A stretch of DNA of 64,000 bases from Niabella pedocola. GTDB taxonomy: Bacteria; Bacteroidota; Bacteroidia; Chitinophagales; Chitinophagaceae. Every line of letters starts with the position of its first letter. Positions within the stretch are counted from its first letter, which is position 1. A model generated the notes under the pieces. The model searched no databases and was not told where the DNA came from. It saw only the letters and a program-made list of their open reading frames with translations. The position numbers were made by a program, and so were the translations under genes. Where the stretch lies: positions 1-64,000 of the forward strand of contig NZ_JAJNEC010000002.1 of NCBI RefSeq assembly GCF_021044425.1. Reading direction: 5' to 3'. Positions 50,867 to 60,761 of this stretch are shown here, piece by piece.

Positions 50867-53251
50867 ATGTTTAAAAGTTATGTAAAAATAGCACTCCGTA
50901 ATAGCTGGCGCGACCGATTTTACACGGGTTTGAACCTCCTGGGGCTGGCGGTTGCCATCGCTACTTTTTTGCTGATTATAAATTATGTTCGTTTTAAGCG
51001 GAGTTATGAAAGCCTCCATAAGCATGCAGACAATATATACCGGGTTACGCTGGATATGTACAAAGGCAGCGAATACATCGGTACCGATTGCGAAACCTAT
51101 CCGCCAATAGGGCCGCTGCTGCAGCAAACCATGCCGGAAGTGACCGGCTATGTGCGTTTGCAGGACCTGGGAACTTTTGAATTGCAAAACGGCGACAGGT
51201 CCGTATTGGTGAACAAGACCTATGCTGCCGATGCTTCGCTGTTTTCTGTTTTCAGTTATGAATGTTTACGCGGCGGGTTATTTTCTGCGCCTGACCAGGT
51301 GGTGATAACGGCTGCGGTAGCGCAAAAACTTTTTGGTACCCTTGAGGTCGTAGGCAAACCGGTGCGTGTAAAAGACCGGCTGTTTACGATTGCCGGTGTA
51401 ATGGCAGATGTTCCGGCTAACACGCATCTGAAATTTGAAATGCTGCTGCCTTTTGATTATATCAGGACCCTGGGATTTGACCCCGGCGGCTGGAACGGGA
51501 ATAATAATTTTACCTACCTGTTAATGAAGCCCGGTGCGGATCTCCACCGTTTTAATGAAAAACTGCTTCAGTTTTCACGGTCCCGGTTAAAACGGGAAGT
51601 GTTAAAAGCAGAACCGGTAAAAGACATTCATCTCTATTCCAATAAATCCTTCGAACCGGAAGCAAACGGGAGCTATCTCATAGTGAATTTCCTGTTGGTG
51701 ATTGCATGGTTGATCTTATTTATAGGGTTGGCGAATTATATAAATATAACGACCGCCCGTTTGGTAGAACGTTCAAAGGAAGTAAGTGTGCGCAAGGTAA
51801 TGGGTTCATCCCGGTGGGCTCTTGTAAAACTGTTTTTTACGGAATCACTGATCATTAGCTTTGCGGCCTTTGTAGCAGCACTCTTGTTAGTGCGGGTATC
51901 GATGCCTGCATATAATGCCGTTACGGGAACGGTTGCCGGCGGATGGTTGTTTCGTACGGCTGATTTCTGGATACTTTCAGGTGTATTGTTTGTGTTGGTT
52001 TGCCTGTGTGCCGGGTTGTATCCCGCATTGCTGGCATCCGCCGTAAAAGTGGTTACGGTTACCCGGCGCACATTTACCAGCCTGGCAAAGGGTAACCGGT
52101 TGCGAAAGGCACTGGTATTGGGACAGTTTACTGCTGCACTGGCAGTGATCATGTGCGCTGCGATCATTTATCAGCAGATCCGTTTTGTAAGAAACCGTAA
52201 CCTGGGTATGAATATGGAGCAGGTACTGGTGATAAAAGGGCCGCTGATGCCGGCAAATGATTCCCTGCAAAAAATTTCCGGGCTTCGATTCAAGAGCAGT
52301 TTACACCAGATCCCTGGTATAAAAACAGTGGCATTTTCTTCTTCCCTTCCCGGTGCAGATTATAATACCATGAATACACAGACCGATGTGCGGCGCCTGG
52401 CGGCGTCTCAAACCACCGGGTACAACTATTATCTCTACGGGGTGGATGAAGATTTTTTGCCGGCATTGAATATTGGTATGCTTGCCGGGCGTAATTTCTT
52501 TGCTTCACCGGTGCAGCAGAACGAAGTGGTGATCAACGAAGAGGCCTGCCGCCTGCTGGGGTTTGAAAATCCGGCGGCGGCTATCGGCGCAAAAATAAAA
52601 GTCAATTCCGGCCCCATTGATGTGGCTACCGTTATCGGTGTAAATCAAAATTACCGGCAGCAATCGCTGAAGCAGGCGCAGCAACCGCTTATCCTTTGGC
52701 ATGAACAGGGGATTTATGGGTATTTTACCGTAAAAATAACGACCAGTAACGTGCATCCATTGCTGCAGGCGATCGCTGATAAATGGAAGGAGCATTTTTC
52801 AGGGCATACCATGGATTATTTTTTTATGGATGAAATGTACAACCGGCAATACCAGCAGGATATCCGTTTCGGAAAACTGGTCAATGTATTCTCGGTTATT
52901 ACCCTGTTTATTGCATGTTTGAGTTTGTTGGGATTGTCGGCCCTGAACACTTCTATGCGCACAAAGGAAATCGGCATCCGGAAGGTGATGGGAGCCGGTT
53001 TTAGATCGATACTGGCACTGCTTGCTGTAGATTTTTTAAAGCTGGTGGTATTGGCGCTGGTGCTGGCCGTGCCGGTTACATTACTGGCCATGCATGCGTG
53101 GCTGCAGAACTTTTCCGACCGGATCGGTATACAGTGGTGGTTATTTCCGTTGATGGGGGCGTTGGTGCTGGGGATTGCGCTGATGACCATCCTGCTGCAG
53201 GCATTCCGGACCATTAAGAGAAACCCGATGGATGCGCTGCGAACGGAATGA
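50867..53251 (+). CDS. FtsX/MacB-type ABC permease 9
   Basis: 794 residues from the ATG at 50867; a TTG two codons upstream only adds residues outside the family start. One of the more divergent members: start MFKSYVKIALRNSWRDRFY, first signature VERSKEVSVRKVMGSSRW, end NPMDALRTE. Helix 1 ends INYVRFKRSYESLHKHADNIYRV, related to permease 5. The second signature MRTKEIGIRKVMGA lacks the usual Leu after Val. The eight-helix plan is kept. Divergence in both cytoplasmic signatures could mean altered ATPase docking. Confidence 0.91.
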   Translation: MFKSYVKIALRNSWRDRFYTGLNLLGLAVAIATFLLIINYVRFKRSYESLHKHADNIYRVTLDMYKGSEYIGTDCETYPPIGPLLQQTMPEVTGYVRLQDLGTFELQNGDRSVLVNKTYAADASLFSVFSYECLRGGLFSAPDQVVITAAVAQKLFGTLEVVGKPVRVKDRLFTIAGVMADVPANTHLKFEMLLPFDYIRTLGFDPGGWNGNNNFTYLLMKPGADLHRFNEKLLQFSRSRLKREVLKAEPVKDIHLYSNKSFEPEANGSYLIVNFLLVIAWLILFIGLANYINITTARLVERSKEVSVRKVMGSSRWALVKLFFTESLIISFAAFVAALLLVRVSMPAYNAVTGTVAGGWLFRTADFWILSGVLFVLVCLCAGLYPALLASAVKVVTVTRRTFTSLAKGNRLRKALVLGQFTAALAVIMCAAIIYQQIRFVRNRNLGMNMEQVLVIKGPLMPANDSLQKISGLRFKSSLHQIPGIKTVAFSSSLPGADYNTMNTQTDVRRLAASQTTGYNYYLYGVDEDFLPALNIGMLAGRNFFASPVQQNEVVINEEACRLLGFENPAAAIGAKIKVNSGPIDVATVIGVNQNYRQQSLKQAQQPLILWHEQGIYGYFTVKITTSNVHPLLQAIADKWKEHFSGHTMDYFFMDEMYNRQYQQDIRFGKLVNVFSVITLFIACLSLLGLSALNTSMRTKEIGIRKVMGAGFRSILALLAVDFLKLVVLALVLAVPVTLLAMHAWLQNFSDRIGIQWWLFPLMGALVLGIALMTILLQAFRTIKRNPMDALRTE

Positions 53252-53326
53252 AGCCGCCCGCGGCAGCCCGCCTGCATGGCGCTTTTGCCGGTGCGGTCAT
53301 TAATTGATAACAGTAAAAGACAAACG

Positions 53327-55714
53327 ATGCTCAAAAACTACTTTAAAACGGCCTGGCGGAATATATCCGGTAATAAATTTTATGCCGCCATTAATATCGG
53401 GGGCCTGACGATTGGTCTCGTGGTAGGTATTTTTTTATTGTTGTGGGTGCGGGATGAATTAAGCTTCGACCGGTTTCATAAAAATGAAAAAAACATTTAC
53501 CGGATCGGGATAGAAGGAGGCACAGGTATCAGTAAACAGATCTTTACGAACATTATAGCCCCGGTGGCTTTTTTTGCAAAGAAGGAAATACCCGAGGTAT
53601 TGGATGGTGTGCGCATTATGAATATCGGTGATGCCCCGTTTAAGTATCAGGACAAGGTATTTATAGAAAATAATTTTGCATTTACAGATCCTTCCTATTT
53701 TTCAATATTTGATTTCAACCTGATCCGGGGCGATCAACGAAATCCGTTTCCCGATATCAATTCGCTGGTGATTACCGAATCGACGGCCCGGCGTTATTTT
53801 GGAAATGAGGACCCCATCGGGAAGGTGGTGACCATGGGGCTGGACGAACAATGTAAGGTGACGGGTGTGATCCGGGATTACCCGGCTAACTCATCTTTTC
53901 GATACCATGTGCTGTTGCCCATCGCACGATTTAATGAACTCGGGTATGTGAAGAAACAAACCACTTATGATGGAAAAACAGTGGTTGCTTCGATGAACGC
54001 GGACTGGTCTTATTTTGGGTTTGCTACTTATCTCTTACTGCGGCCCGGAGCCAGCAGCGCCGCGGTTGAGAAAAAACTGCAGGCCATTCATGAACGCAAT
54101 AAGCCGGAGGACAAGCCGGTTCCGTATATTGCTCAGTCACTTGGCAATATGCACCTGTATCATATGGACGGCGGCGACGGCGGAATTGATACCGTACGCA
54201 TGTTTGCGATCGTGGCCATAATGATGCTGACGGTGGCCTGTATCAATTATGTGAACCTCTCAACGGCCCGTTCCATGCTGCGGGCAAAGGAAGTGGGCAT
54301 GCGTAAAATTGTAGGTGCCCGCAGAGGGCAATTATTCATACAATTCATCATCGAAACCATTTTGATGTTTTTGATTGCCAGTACCCTGGCCATTTTCCTC
54401 ATATACCTGCTATTACCGTATTTTAACCAGCTTGCGGGCAAGGAACTGGTATTCAGCCTTTCGGATCCCGGCATAGCGCAATGGATATTGCTGGTTTTAC
54501 TCGGTACGCTTGTTGCCGCCTGTATATACCCCGCCTTGTTGCTCTCTTCCTTTAAACCGTTGCATGTACTTAGGGGAACGATTACTGCCACTATTGGAAA
54601 AACCACCTTTAGAAGGGTATTGGTCGTGGTGCAGTTTTCCGTATCCATCGTCCTCATTATCGGCACTCTGATCATCGGAAAGCAGCTTAGCTATATCCGG
54701 AATAAAAACCTGGGCTACGACAAAGCACATATATTTTCGTTTGGTATGAGGCCAGATATGCAGCAGCACGTGGAGGCCGTTAAGCAGGAACTGCTAAAGC
54801 AAAAATCGATACTGGCAGTGGCGGCTGTAGGCAGAGATATGGTGGATGGGGGTTCTGCTACAGGCGATAATGACTGGGATGGGAAGCCGGCCAATTCAAA
54901 TACCTGGTTCAGCCAGATATTTGCCGATGCGCATACCATTGATTTTTTTAAGATGAAAGTTGTTGCCGGTAAGAATTTTACCGGTTCGGTTGCAGACAGC
55001 ACGCATTTCCTGATCAACGAAACGGCCATGCGGGAAATGGGATTGAAGGATGTTATCGGAAAGCGGCTTCGCATTCAAACGGTTAACGGAACGATCATCG
55101 GCGTGGTAAAGGATTTTCATTTTTCGTCGGTGCATGAAAAGATAGAACCCGCCGTTTTTCAGTTTAAGCCGGCAAACTGTTGGCAACTGTATATAAAAAC
55201 AACCGGGGCCGATGCCGCAAACGCAATTGCTGCGGCACAGGCTGTCTGGAAACAGTATAATAATGACATACCCTTCCGGTATGCGTTTTTAGACGAAAGT
55301 TATAATAAACTTTATTTGAAAGAAGAACAGCAGGAAATGATCTTTACATTGTTTGCCGCCGTTGCGGTGTTTATTTCCTGTCTTGGATTATTGGGCCTGG
55401 CGGCTTATACGGCACAGGTAAAAACCAAAGAAATCGGTATCCGGAAGGTATTGGGTGCCGGCGCTGTTGAAATTGTACGATTGCTGGCTACAGAATTTGT
55501 GCTCCTGGTAATTGCCGCCAATATTATTGCAATACCCGTTGCCTGGTATGTGATGCATGAGTGGTTAAACGGTTTTGCCTACAGAACGGTAATGCCGCCC
55601 GGTGTTTTTGTTTATGCCGGTATATCCGCGGCGCTGGTGGCGCTGGCAACCATCAGTTATCATGCATTAAAATCGGCGGTGTCCAATCCTGTAAAAGCAC
55701 TGCGAACAGAATAA
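53327..55714 (+). CDS. FtsX/MacB-type ABC permease 10
   Basis: 795 residues from the ATG at 53327, which gives the family start MLKNYFKTAWRNISGNKFY; the open frame begins 17 codons earlier within the spacer. Eight-helix plan, end NPVKALRTE. Helix 1 ends LLLWVRDELSFDRFHKNEKNIYRIGIEGG, related to permeases 1, 2 and 7. FtsX signatures MLRAKEVGMRKIVGA and QVKTKEIGIRKVLGA are intact. The first domain carries a distinctive MHLYHMDGGDGGIDTVRMF before helix 2. It begins 75 bp after permease 9. Confidence 0.92.
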   Translation: MLKNYFKTAWRNISGNKFYAAINIGGLTIGLVVGIFLLLWVRDELSFDRFHKNEKNIYRIGIEGGTGISKQIFTNIIAPVAFFAKKEIPEVLDGVRIMNIGDAPFKYQDKVFIENNFAFTDPSYFSIFDFNLIRGDQRNPFPDINSLVITESTARRYFGNEDPIGKVVTMGLDEQCKVTGVIRDYPANSSFRYHVLLPIARFNELGYVKKQTTYDGKTVVASMNADWSYFGFATYLLLRPGASSAAVEKKLQAIHERNKPEDKPVPYIAQSLGNMHLYHMDGGDGGIDTVRMFAIVAIMMLTVACINYVNLSTARSMLRAKEVGMRKIVGARRGQLFIQFIIETILMFLIASTLAIFLIYLLLPYFNQLAGKELVFSLSDPGIAQWILLVLLGTLVAACIYPALLLSSFKPLHVLRGTITATIGKTTFRRVLVVVQFSVSIVLIIGTLIIGKQLSYIRNKNLGYDKAHIFSFGMRPDMQQHVEAVKQELLKQKSILAVAAVGRDMVDGGSATGDNDWDGKPANSNTWFSQIFADAHTIDFFKMKVVAGKNFTGSVADSTHFLINETAMREMGLKDVIGKRLRIQTVNGTIIGVVKDFHFSSVHEKIEPAVFQFKPANCWQLYIKTTGADAANAIAAAQAVWKQYNNDIPFRYAFLDESYNKLYLKEEQQEMIFTLFAAVAVFISCLGLLGLAAYTAQVKTKEIGIRKVLGAGAVEIVRLLATEFVLLVIAANIIAIPVAWYVMHEWLNGFAYRTVMPPGVFVYAGISAALVALATISYHALKSAVSNPVKALRTE

Positions 55715-55788
55715 AAAATGAAAATCGGGGATGTAAAAAAAGATCGTTGTTTCCGGAACCTGAACTGATCATCTATAAACAGAAAGCG

Positions 55789-58173
55789 ATGTTTAAAAAT
55801 TATATGACAACCGCCTGGAGAAATTTGGCAAGAAATAAATTGTATGCAATGGTGAACATCGCCGGTTTGGCGGCAGGAATGGCCGTAGCCATGCTCATCA
55901 GTTTCTGGGTATGGGATGAATTGCATTTTGATACCTATCATACCCGTCATACAAGACTGGCGCAGTTGATGCGTACTTATCGCAGCAATGACGGAACCCT
56001 GTCAACCGAACAGGCTTCCTGTATACCGGTAGCCGCCGCTTTGCGGAACAAATATGGAAGCGATTTTAAAAATGTAGCGGCGGCCTCCTGGAATTTGGGT
56101 CATGTGCTTGCAACAGGCGATAAAAAAATAGGTGCTTCGGGGCTTTGGGTGGAGGCGGCTTTCCCTGTTATGTTTTCATTTAAAATGCAGCGTGGCGATA
56201 TCCATGCCCTGGATGAGCCCTCTGCCGTTTTGCTCAGTGCTTCCCTGGCGCAAAACCTGTTTGGTAATGAAAATCCTATCGGAAAAATAATCCGCTTTGA
56301 CAATAAAGACCATTTCACTGTGAGCGGGGTATATGAAGACTTGCCGAAGAATTCCAGCTTTTATGAAACCAAACTATTATTACCCTGGAAGAAATACATC
56401 ACCACGGCCGAGTGGATCCGGAAAGCCGCTACCGACTGGGATGAGCAGTCCTTCCAGGTATTTGCTGAACTGGCAGCGGGTGTAGATGCAGCGGCGCTCT
56501 CCCGGAAGATAAAAGATGTGGTGATGGAGCATAAAACACTAAAGCGGGAGCAGGAGCAGGCACAGTTATTTCCTATGGATCGCTGGCATTTATACAGCGA
56601 GTTTAAGAATGGGCGATCGGTGGGAGGGGCTATCCGTTATGTGTATCTTTTTTCGGTGATCGGTGTTTTTGTATTGTTGCTGGCCAGTATCAATTTTATG
56701 AATCTCTCAACGGCGCGCAGCGAACAACGGGCCAGGGAAGTAGGGGTTCGTAAAACAATGGGCTCCCGGAGAGGGCAATTGGTCTGGCAATTTTTGGCAG
56801 AGTCGCTGCTTACCACCTTGCTGTCCTTCCTGGTGGCCGTTTTGCTGGTGCATTTTGCCATGCCGTTGTTTAACGGGTTATCCGGTAAACAGATGACGTT
56901 TCCCTGGAGGTCCGGTGCTTTCTGGTGTGCTGCAATAACTTTTATGATCATCACGGGGGTGATTTCCGGCATCTACCCGGCGTTTTATCTTTCAAAGTTC
57001 AGACCGGTAAAAGTATTAAAAGGCACTTTTCGTGTGGGGAGAACGGCTTCATTCCCGCGTAGGGTACTGGTGGTACTTCAGTTTGCTTTTTCAATAGCGT
57101 TGATTATTGGCAGCCTGATCGTTTTTAAACAGATCCAGCACGCACAAAACCGACCGGTCAACTACCGGAAGGAGGGGTTGCTGACGGTGCAGATGAATAC
57201 TCCGGACTTATACGGTCATTATGATGCATTGCGCAATGAGTTGCTGGCCACGGGTGTAGTGGCCAACATGGCAGAATCTTCCAGTCCTACAATGGACGTA
57301 TTCAGTTTCAGCAATCGCTTTGAGTGGAGCGGGAAGAACCCGGATCAGCTGCCCACGTTTGGTATGATTGGCGTAACCACCGAATTTGGAAACACCATTG
57401 GCTGGAAGCTAAAAGCGGGCCGCGATTTTTCGCGTGATTTTCCTTCAGATACATCCGGAGTGATCCTGAATGAAGCGGCTGTACGGCAAATAAGCCCGGG
57501 GCAGGATATTGTTGGCCGGGAACTGCGTCATAATGATAACGTATACCAGGTGATCGGGGTGGTAAAAGATATGGTAATGACATCACCTTATGCCCCTCCG
57601 GTGCCAACGGTGTTTATCAACAACCCCAACTGGGCCAACGTGGTTACGGTAGCCATAAAGCAGGGTGCTCCTTTACAGGATGCCTTAGCTGAAATTGAGG
57701 CGGTCTTTAAAAAATATAACCCGGACGCGCCGTTTGATTATGCCTTTAACGACCTGGTGTATGCAAATAAGTTTGCCGATGAGCAACGTATCGGCCGTTT
57801 ATCTGTTTTGTTTACCGCACTGGCCATATTTATTTCCTGTTTGGGCGTATTTGGCCTGGCCTCCTTTGTGGCTGAACAACGGCAAAAAGAAATCAGTTTG
57901 CGTAAAGTACTCGGGGCAAATGTGTACCAGCTCTGGCGGTTATTGTCTGTTGAATTTTTTGTTCTGGTGCTGATCGCTTGTTTGATTGCCATCCCGTTTG
58001 CATGGTACTACCTGCATCAATGGCTGCAGCAGTATTCGTACCGTACCAATGTACCTTTTTGGGTGTTTCTTTTATCGGGTGCGGGCGCATTATTATTAAC
58101 CATCCTTACGGTGAGTTTTCAGGCCATCAAAACAGCCCTGATGAATCCGGCCAGGGCATTACGTTCAGAGTAG
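55789..58173 (+). CDS. FtsX/MacB-type ABC permease 11
   Basis: 794 residues from the ATG at 55789 (MFKNYMTTAWRNLARNKLY). The open frame extends 76 codons upstream, but that part lies over the end of permease 10 in another frame and is not family-like. Member of the permease 4/14 subgroup: SFWVWDELHFDTYHTRHTRLAQLMRTY after helix 1, FKNGRSVGGAIRYVYLF before helix 2, and a DFSRDFPSDTSGVILNEAAV stretch close to that of permease 4. FtsX signatures EQRAREVGVRKTMGS and EQRQKEISLRKVLGA are present; the second is unusual (QKEISLRK). End NPARALRSE. Confidence 0.92.
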   Translation: MFKNYMTTAWRNLARNKLYAMVNIAGLAAGMAVAMLISFWVWDELHFDTYHTRHTRLAQLMRTYRSNDGTLSTEQASCIPVAAALRNKYGSDFKNVAAASWNLGHVLATGDKKIGASGLWVEAAFPVMFSFKMQRGDIHALDEPSAVLLSASLAQNLFGNENPIGKIIRFDNKDHFTVSGVYEDLPKNSSFYETKLLLPWKKYITTAEWIRKAATDWDEQSFQVFAELAAGVDAAALSRKIKDVVMEHKTLKREQEQAQLFPMDRWHLYSEFKNGRSVGGAIRYVYLFSVIGVFVLLLASINFMNLSTARSEQRAREVGVRKTMGSRRGQLVWQFLAESLLTTLLSFLVAVLLVHFAMPLFNGLSGKQMTFPWRSGAFWCAAITFMIITGVISGIYPAFYLSKFRPVKVLKGTFRVGRTASFPRRVLVVLQFAFSIALIIGSLIVFKQIQHAQNRPVNYRKEGLLTVQMNTPDLYGHYDALRNELLATGVVANMAESSSPTMDVFSFSNRFEWSGKNPDQLPTFGMIGVTTEFGNTIGWKLKAGRDFSRDFPSDTSGVILNEAAVRQISPGQDIVGRELRHNDNVYQVIGVVKDMVMTSPYAPPVPTVFINNPNWANVVTVAIKQGAPLQDALAEIEAVFKKYNPDAPFDYAFNDLVYANKFADEQRIGRLSVLFTALAIFISCLGVFGLASFVAEQRQKEISLRKVLGANVYQLWRLLSVEFFVLVLIACLIAIPFAWYYLHQWLQQYSYRTNVPFWVFLLSGAGALLLTILTVSFQAIKTALMNPARALRSE

Positions 58174-58208
58174 GGATGTGAATGGTCAATAGGCAATCGT
58201 GCATCGGA
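58174..58208. repeat. Short heptamer run after permease 11
   Basis: Five units directly after the stop codon: GGATGTG, AATGGTC, AATAGGC, AATCGTG, CATCGGA. Very similar words follow permease 12 (60667-60697) and, in longer form, permease 13 (63159-63214). Confidence 0.55.
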
Positions 58209-58266
58209 GATCTGGTTGCTACAATAGATGGGTTCAATTTCATTACTGAAAACTTAAATGGTGTCA

Positions 58267-60666
58267 ATGATCAGCAATTATTTTAAAGTAGCCTGGCGGA
58301 ATCTGTGGAAGCATAAAATATTTACCGCCATTAATATGATTGGTCTTGCGCTGGGCACAGGTGTAAGCCTTGTTATCCTGCTTTTTGTGATGCATGAAAG
58401 AAGTTTTGATGCCTTTCACAGCCGCAATATTTACCGGCTGAATGAGGTGCAGAAGCAGGAAGGCCTGGCATCGCCGCAGAAGGTTCCGATATCCATGTTC
58501 CCGATGGGGCCGACAATGAAACACGAATTCCCGGAGATCGTTAATTTTACCCGGGTACGCCGGTCGGAAAAGTACCAGGCTACCTACGGGGAAACACGGC
58601 TTGAGCTTCCGCGAGTATTCTTTGTAGATACCGCTTTTCTTGAAATGTTCGATTTTAAACTGCTCAGCGGTGACAGGGACCGTGTGTTGCAGCAGCCGCT
58701 AAGTGCGGTTATTACCGAGTCTGCCGCCCGGAGGATTTTTGGGACAGAGAACCCCGTTGGGAAGCGAATCATGCATTACGGGGGTGATACGGCCAGCCTG
58801 ATGGTTACGGGGGTCCTTCAGGATATTCCCCTGAATTCGCATATGCAATTTGATCTCCTGGTTTCTTTTGCTACCGATTATAAACAGCGGATGATGAATA
58901 ACTGGGGCGGCAACGGATGGGTGACTTATTTTGAGCTGGCGCCTCATACGGATATCAGGGCACTGGAGGATAAATTTCCGGCGTATCTTAAAAAGTATCT
59001 TTCAATAGAAGACCGGTGGAAGAATTATGAGTTGTTCCTCCTGCCTTTAAAAGACATTCATGCCAAAACCGGTGATATCGTACTGGATGTAGTGAATTAC
59101 CGGAAGTTCGATAAAAAATATACGGATCTGTTCTTTGTGGTTGCACTGGTCATATTGATCATCGCCTGCATCAATTTTATGAACCTTTCCACAGCGCGGT
59201 CTGCAGAGCGGGCACGTGAAGTAGGGATCCGGAAAACTGCAGGGGCCCGGCGTGTTCAGTTAGGATTGCAGTTTATTGCCGAATCGGTATTGCTTTGTGT
59301 GCTGGCAATTACGATCGCTGCGGGATGCATCACGTTATTCCTGCCGAAAATCAATCTGCTGATCGACCGCAATCTCAGCCTGCAATTGCTGAATGGCCAT
59401 ACCTGGCTGGCTCTTTTATCCGGAGCTGTACTGATCGGGGTTTTGTCCGGATTATATCCGGCCATCTATTTATCGTCTTTTGCCCCGGTAAAAGTACTCA
59501 AGGGATCGGTGCAAACCGGAAGGAATAAGTCGGTATTACGGAATGCACTGGTGGTGATCCAGTTTGCCAGTGCCGTGTTCCTGATTGTTACCACCATTTT
59601 TGCGGTTCGTCAGCTAAAGTTTATGCAGGAGCAGGATCCGGGCTTTAACCGGGACCAGGTGCTTACCATCCGGATGAATGGTATTGCCTATAAGCAATAC
59701 GATATCTTGAAGGAGGAACTGCTGCGTAACAGTAATATCACCGGGGTTACGGGCGCCCAGGATCAGCTGGGAGGGCATCTTGATCAGTCTGGTGTTGGCT
59801 TTACAGCGCCGGAGGCACCCGTACGGGTAATTTCCGCAACACGGCTGATTGTGGATCGGAACTACCTGGATCTTTATAAGATACCGCTGGTTGCAGGTTC
59901 CAACTTTTCACCGGATCCATCGCTCAGGGGAAGAGAATATATTATTAATGAGACACTGGCCCGCGAATTGCTGAAGGAACTTCCGCATGCAACAATGAAT
60001 GATCTGCTGGGCAATAAATTCGGTTTTGATTCCCTGGGAAGGATCGTTGGAATTGCCAGGGATTTTAATTTTAATTCCCTGCATCATAAAATAGAAACCC
60101 TTTTCCTGCTTAACCAGAAAGATTTTGGCTTTAGTACGCTTTCGGTAAAACTGAATGGTCGTCAGGCCCGGTCTGTACTGCCCTTTATAAAGTCGGTATG
60201 GACAAAACATTGTCCGGATCAGGTACTGGAATACCAGTTCCTGGATGATCATTTTGCGGAGGTATACCGGTCCGATAAACAGGTGAGTACCATTATGGGC
60301 ATTCTTGCAACCCTTGCCATTTTAATATCCTGTATGGGATTGTTTGGCCTGGCGTCTTATGCTGCAGAAAGGCGCACAAAGGAGATCGGTATCCGGAAAG
60401 TACTGGGTGCTTCCGTACAGGGTGTTGTGGCCTTGCTGTCTGCCGGTTTTTTAAAACACGTATTGGTGGCAATCCTGATTGCCTGCCCGCTGGCCTGGAT
60501 CGGCATGCGCAAATGGCTGGAAGATTATGCCTACCGGATTGACCTGGGTTGGTGGGTGTTTTTGCTTGCGGGGCTTTTGGCGGTTGGCATTGCGTTGATG
60601 ACGATCGGTTTCCAGGTGTTTCGCGCCGCAAGGGCTAACCCGGTAAAAGCATTACGTTCGGAGTAG
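58267..60666 (+). CDS. FtsX/MacB-type ABC permease 12
   Basis: 799 residues from the ATG at 58267 (MISNYFKVAWRNLWKHKIF); an ATG three codons upstream (58258) is also possible. Eight-helix plan, end NPVKALRSE. Helix 1 ends ILLFVMHERSFDAFHSRNIYRLNEVQKQ. FtsX signatures AERAREVGIRKTAGARRV and ERRTKEIGIRKVLGA are intact. The second periplasmic domain is fairly divergent (GAQDQLGGHLDQSGVGFTAPEA). It starts 93 bp after permease 11. Confidence 0.92.
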   Translation: MISNYFKVAWRNLWKHKIFTAINMIGLALGTGVSLVILLFVMHERSFDAFHSRNIYRLNEVQKQEGLASPQKVPISMFPMGPTMKHEFPEIVNFTRVRRSEKYQATYGETRLELPRVFFVDTAFLEMFDFKLLSGDRDRVLQQPLSAVITESAARRIFGTENPVGKRIMHYGGDTASLMVTGVLQDIPLNSHMQFDLLVSFATDYKQRMMNNWGGNGWVTYFELAPHTDIRALEDKFPAYLKKYLSIEDRWKNYELFLLPLKDIHAKTGDIVLDVVNYRKFDKKYTDLFFVVALVILIIACINFMNLSTARSAERAREVGIRKTAGARRVQLGLQFIAESVLLCVLAITIAAGCITLFLPKINLLIDRNLSLQLLNGHTWLALLSGAVLIGVLSGLYPAIYLSSFAPVKVLKGSVQTGRNKSVLRNALVVIQFASAVFLIVTTIFAVRQLKFMQEQDPGFNRDQVLTIRMNGIAYKQYDILKEELLRNSNITGVTGAQDQLGGHLDQSGVGFTAPEAPVRVISATRLIVDRNYLDLYKIPLVAGSNFSPDPSLRGREYIINETLARELLKELPHATMNDLLGNKFGFDSLGRIVGIARDFNFNSLHHKIETLFLLNQKDFGFSTLSVKLNGRQARSVLPFIKSVWTKHCPDQVLEYQFLDDHFAEVYRSDKQVSTIMGILATLAILISCMGLFGLASYAAERRTKEIGIRKVLGASVQGVVALLSAGFLKHVLVAILIACPLAWIGMRKWLEDYAYRIDLGWWVFLLAGLLAVGIALMTIGFQVFRAARANPVKALRSE

Positions 60667-60697
60667 GATGTGAGTAGTCAATAGACAATTGTACATC
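60667..60697. repeat. Short heptamer run after permease 12
   Basis: GATGTGA, GTAGTCA, ATAGACA, ATTGTAC directly after the stop codon, matching the run after permease 11 with a one-base register shift. Confidence 0.5.
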
Positions 60698-60761
60698 GGG
60701 GGAGGTGTTCGGGGAAAATACATGGGCAGGTAACATTGCCCGGAACTTAAATAGTTGAACC

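Noticed and set aside
55561..55788. 76-codon N-terminal extension of permease 11
   Set aside because: It lies over the coding region of permease 10 in another frame and is not conserved in the family.
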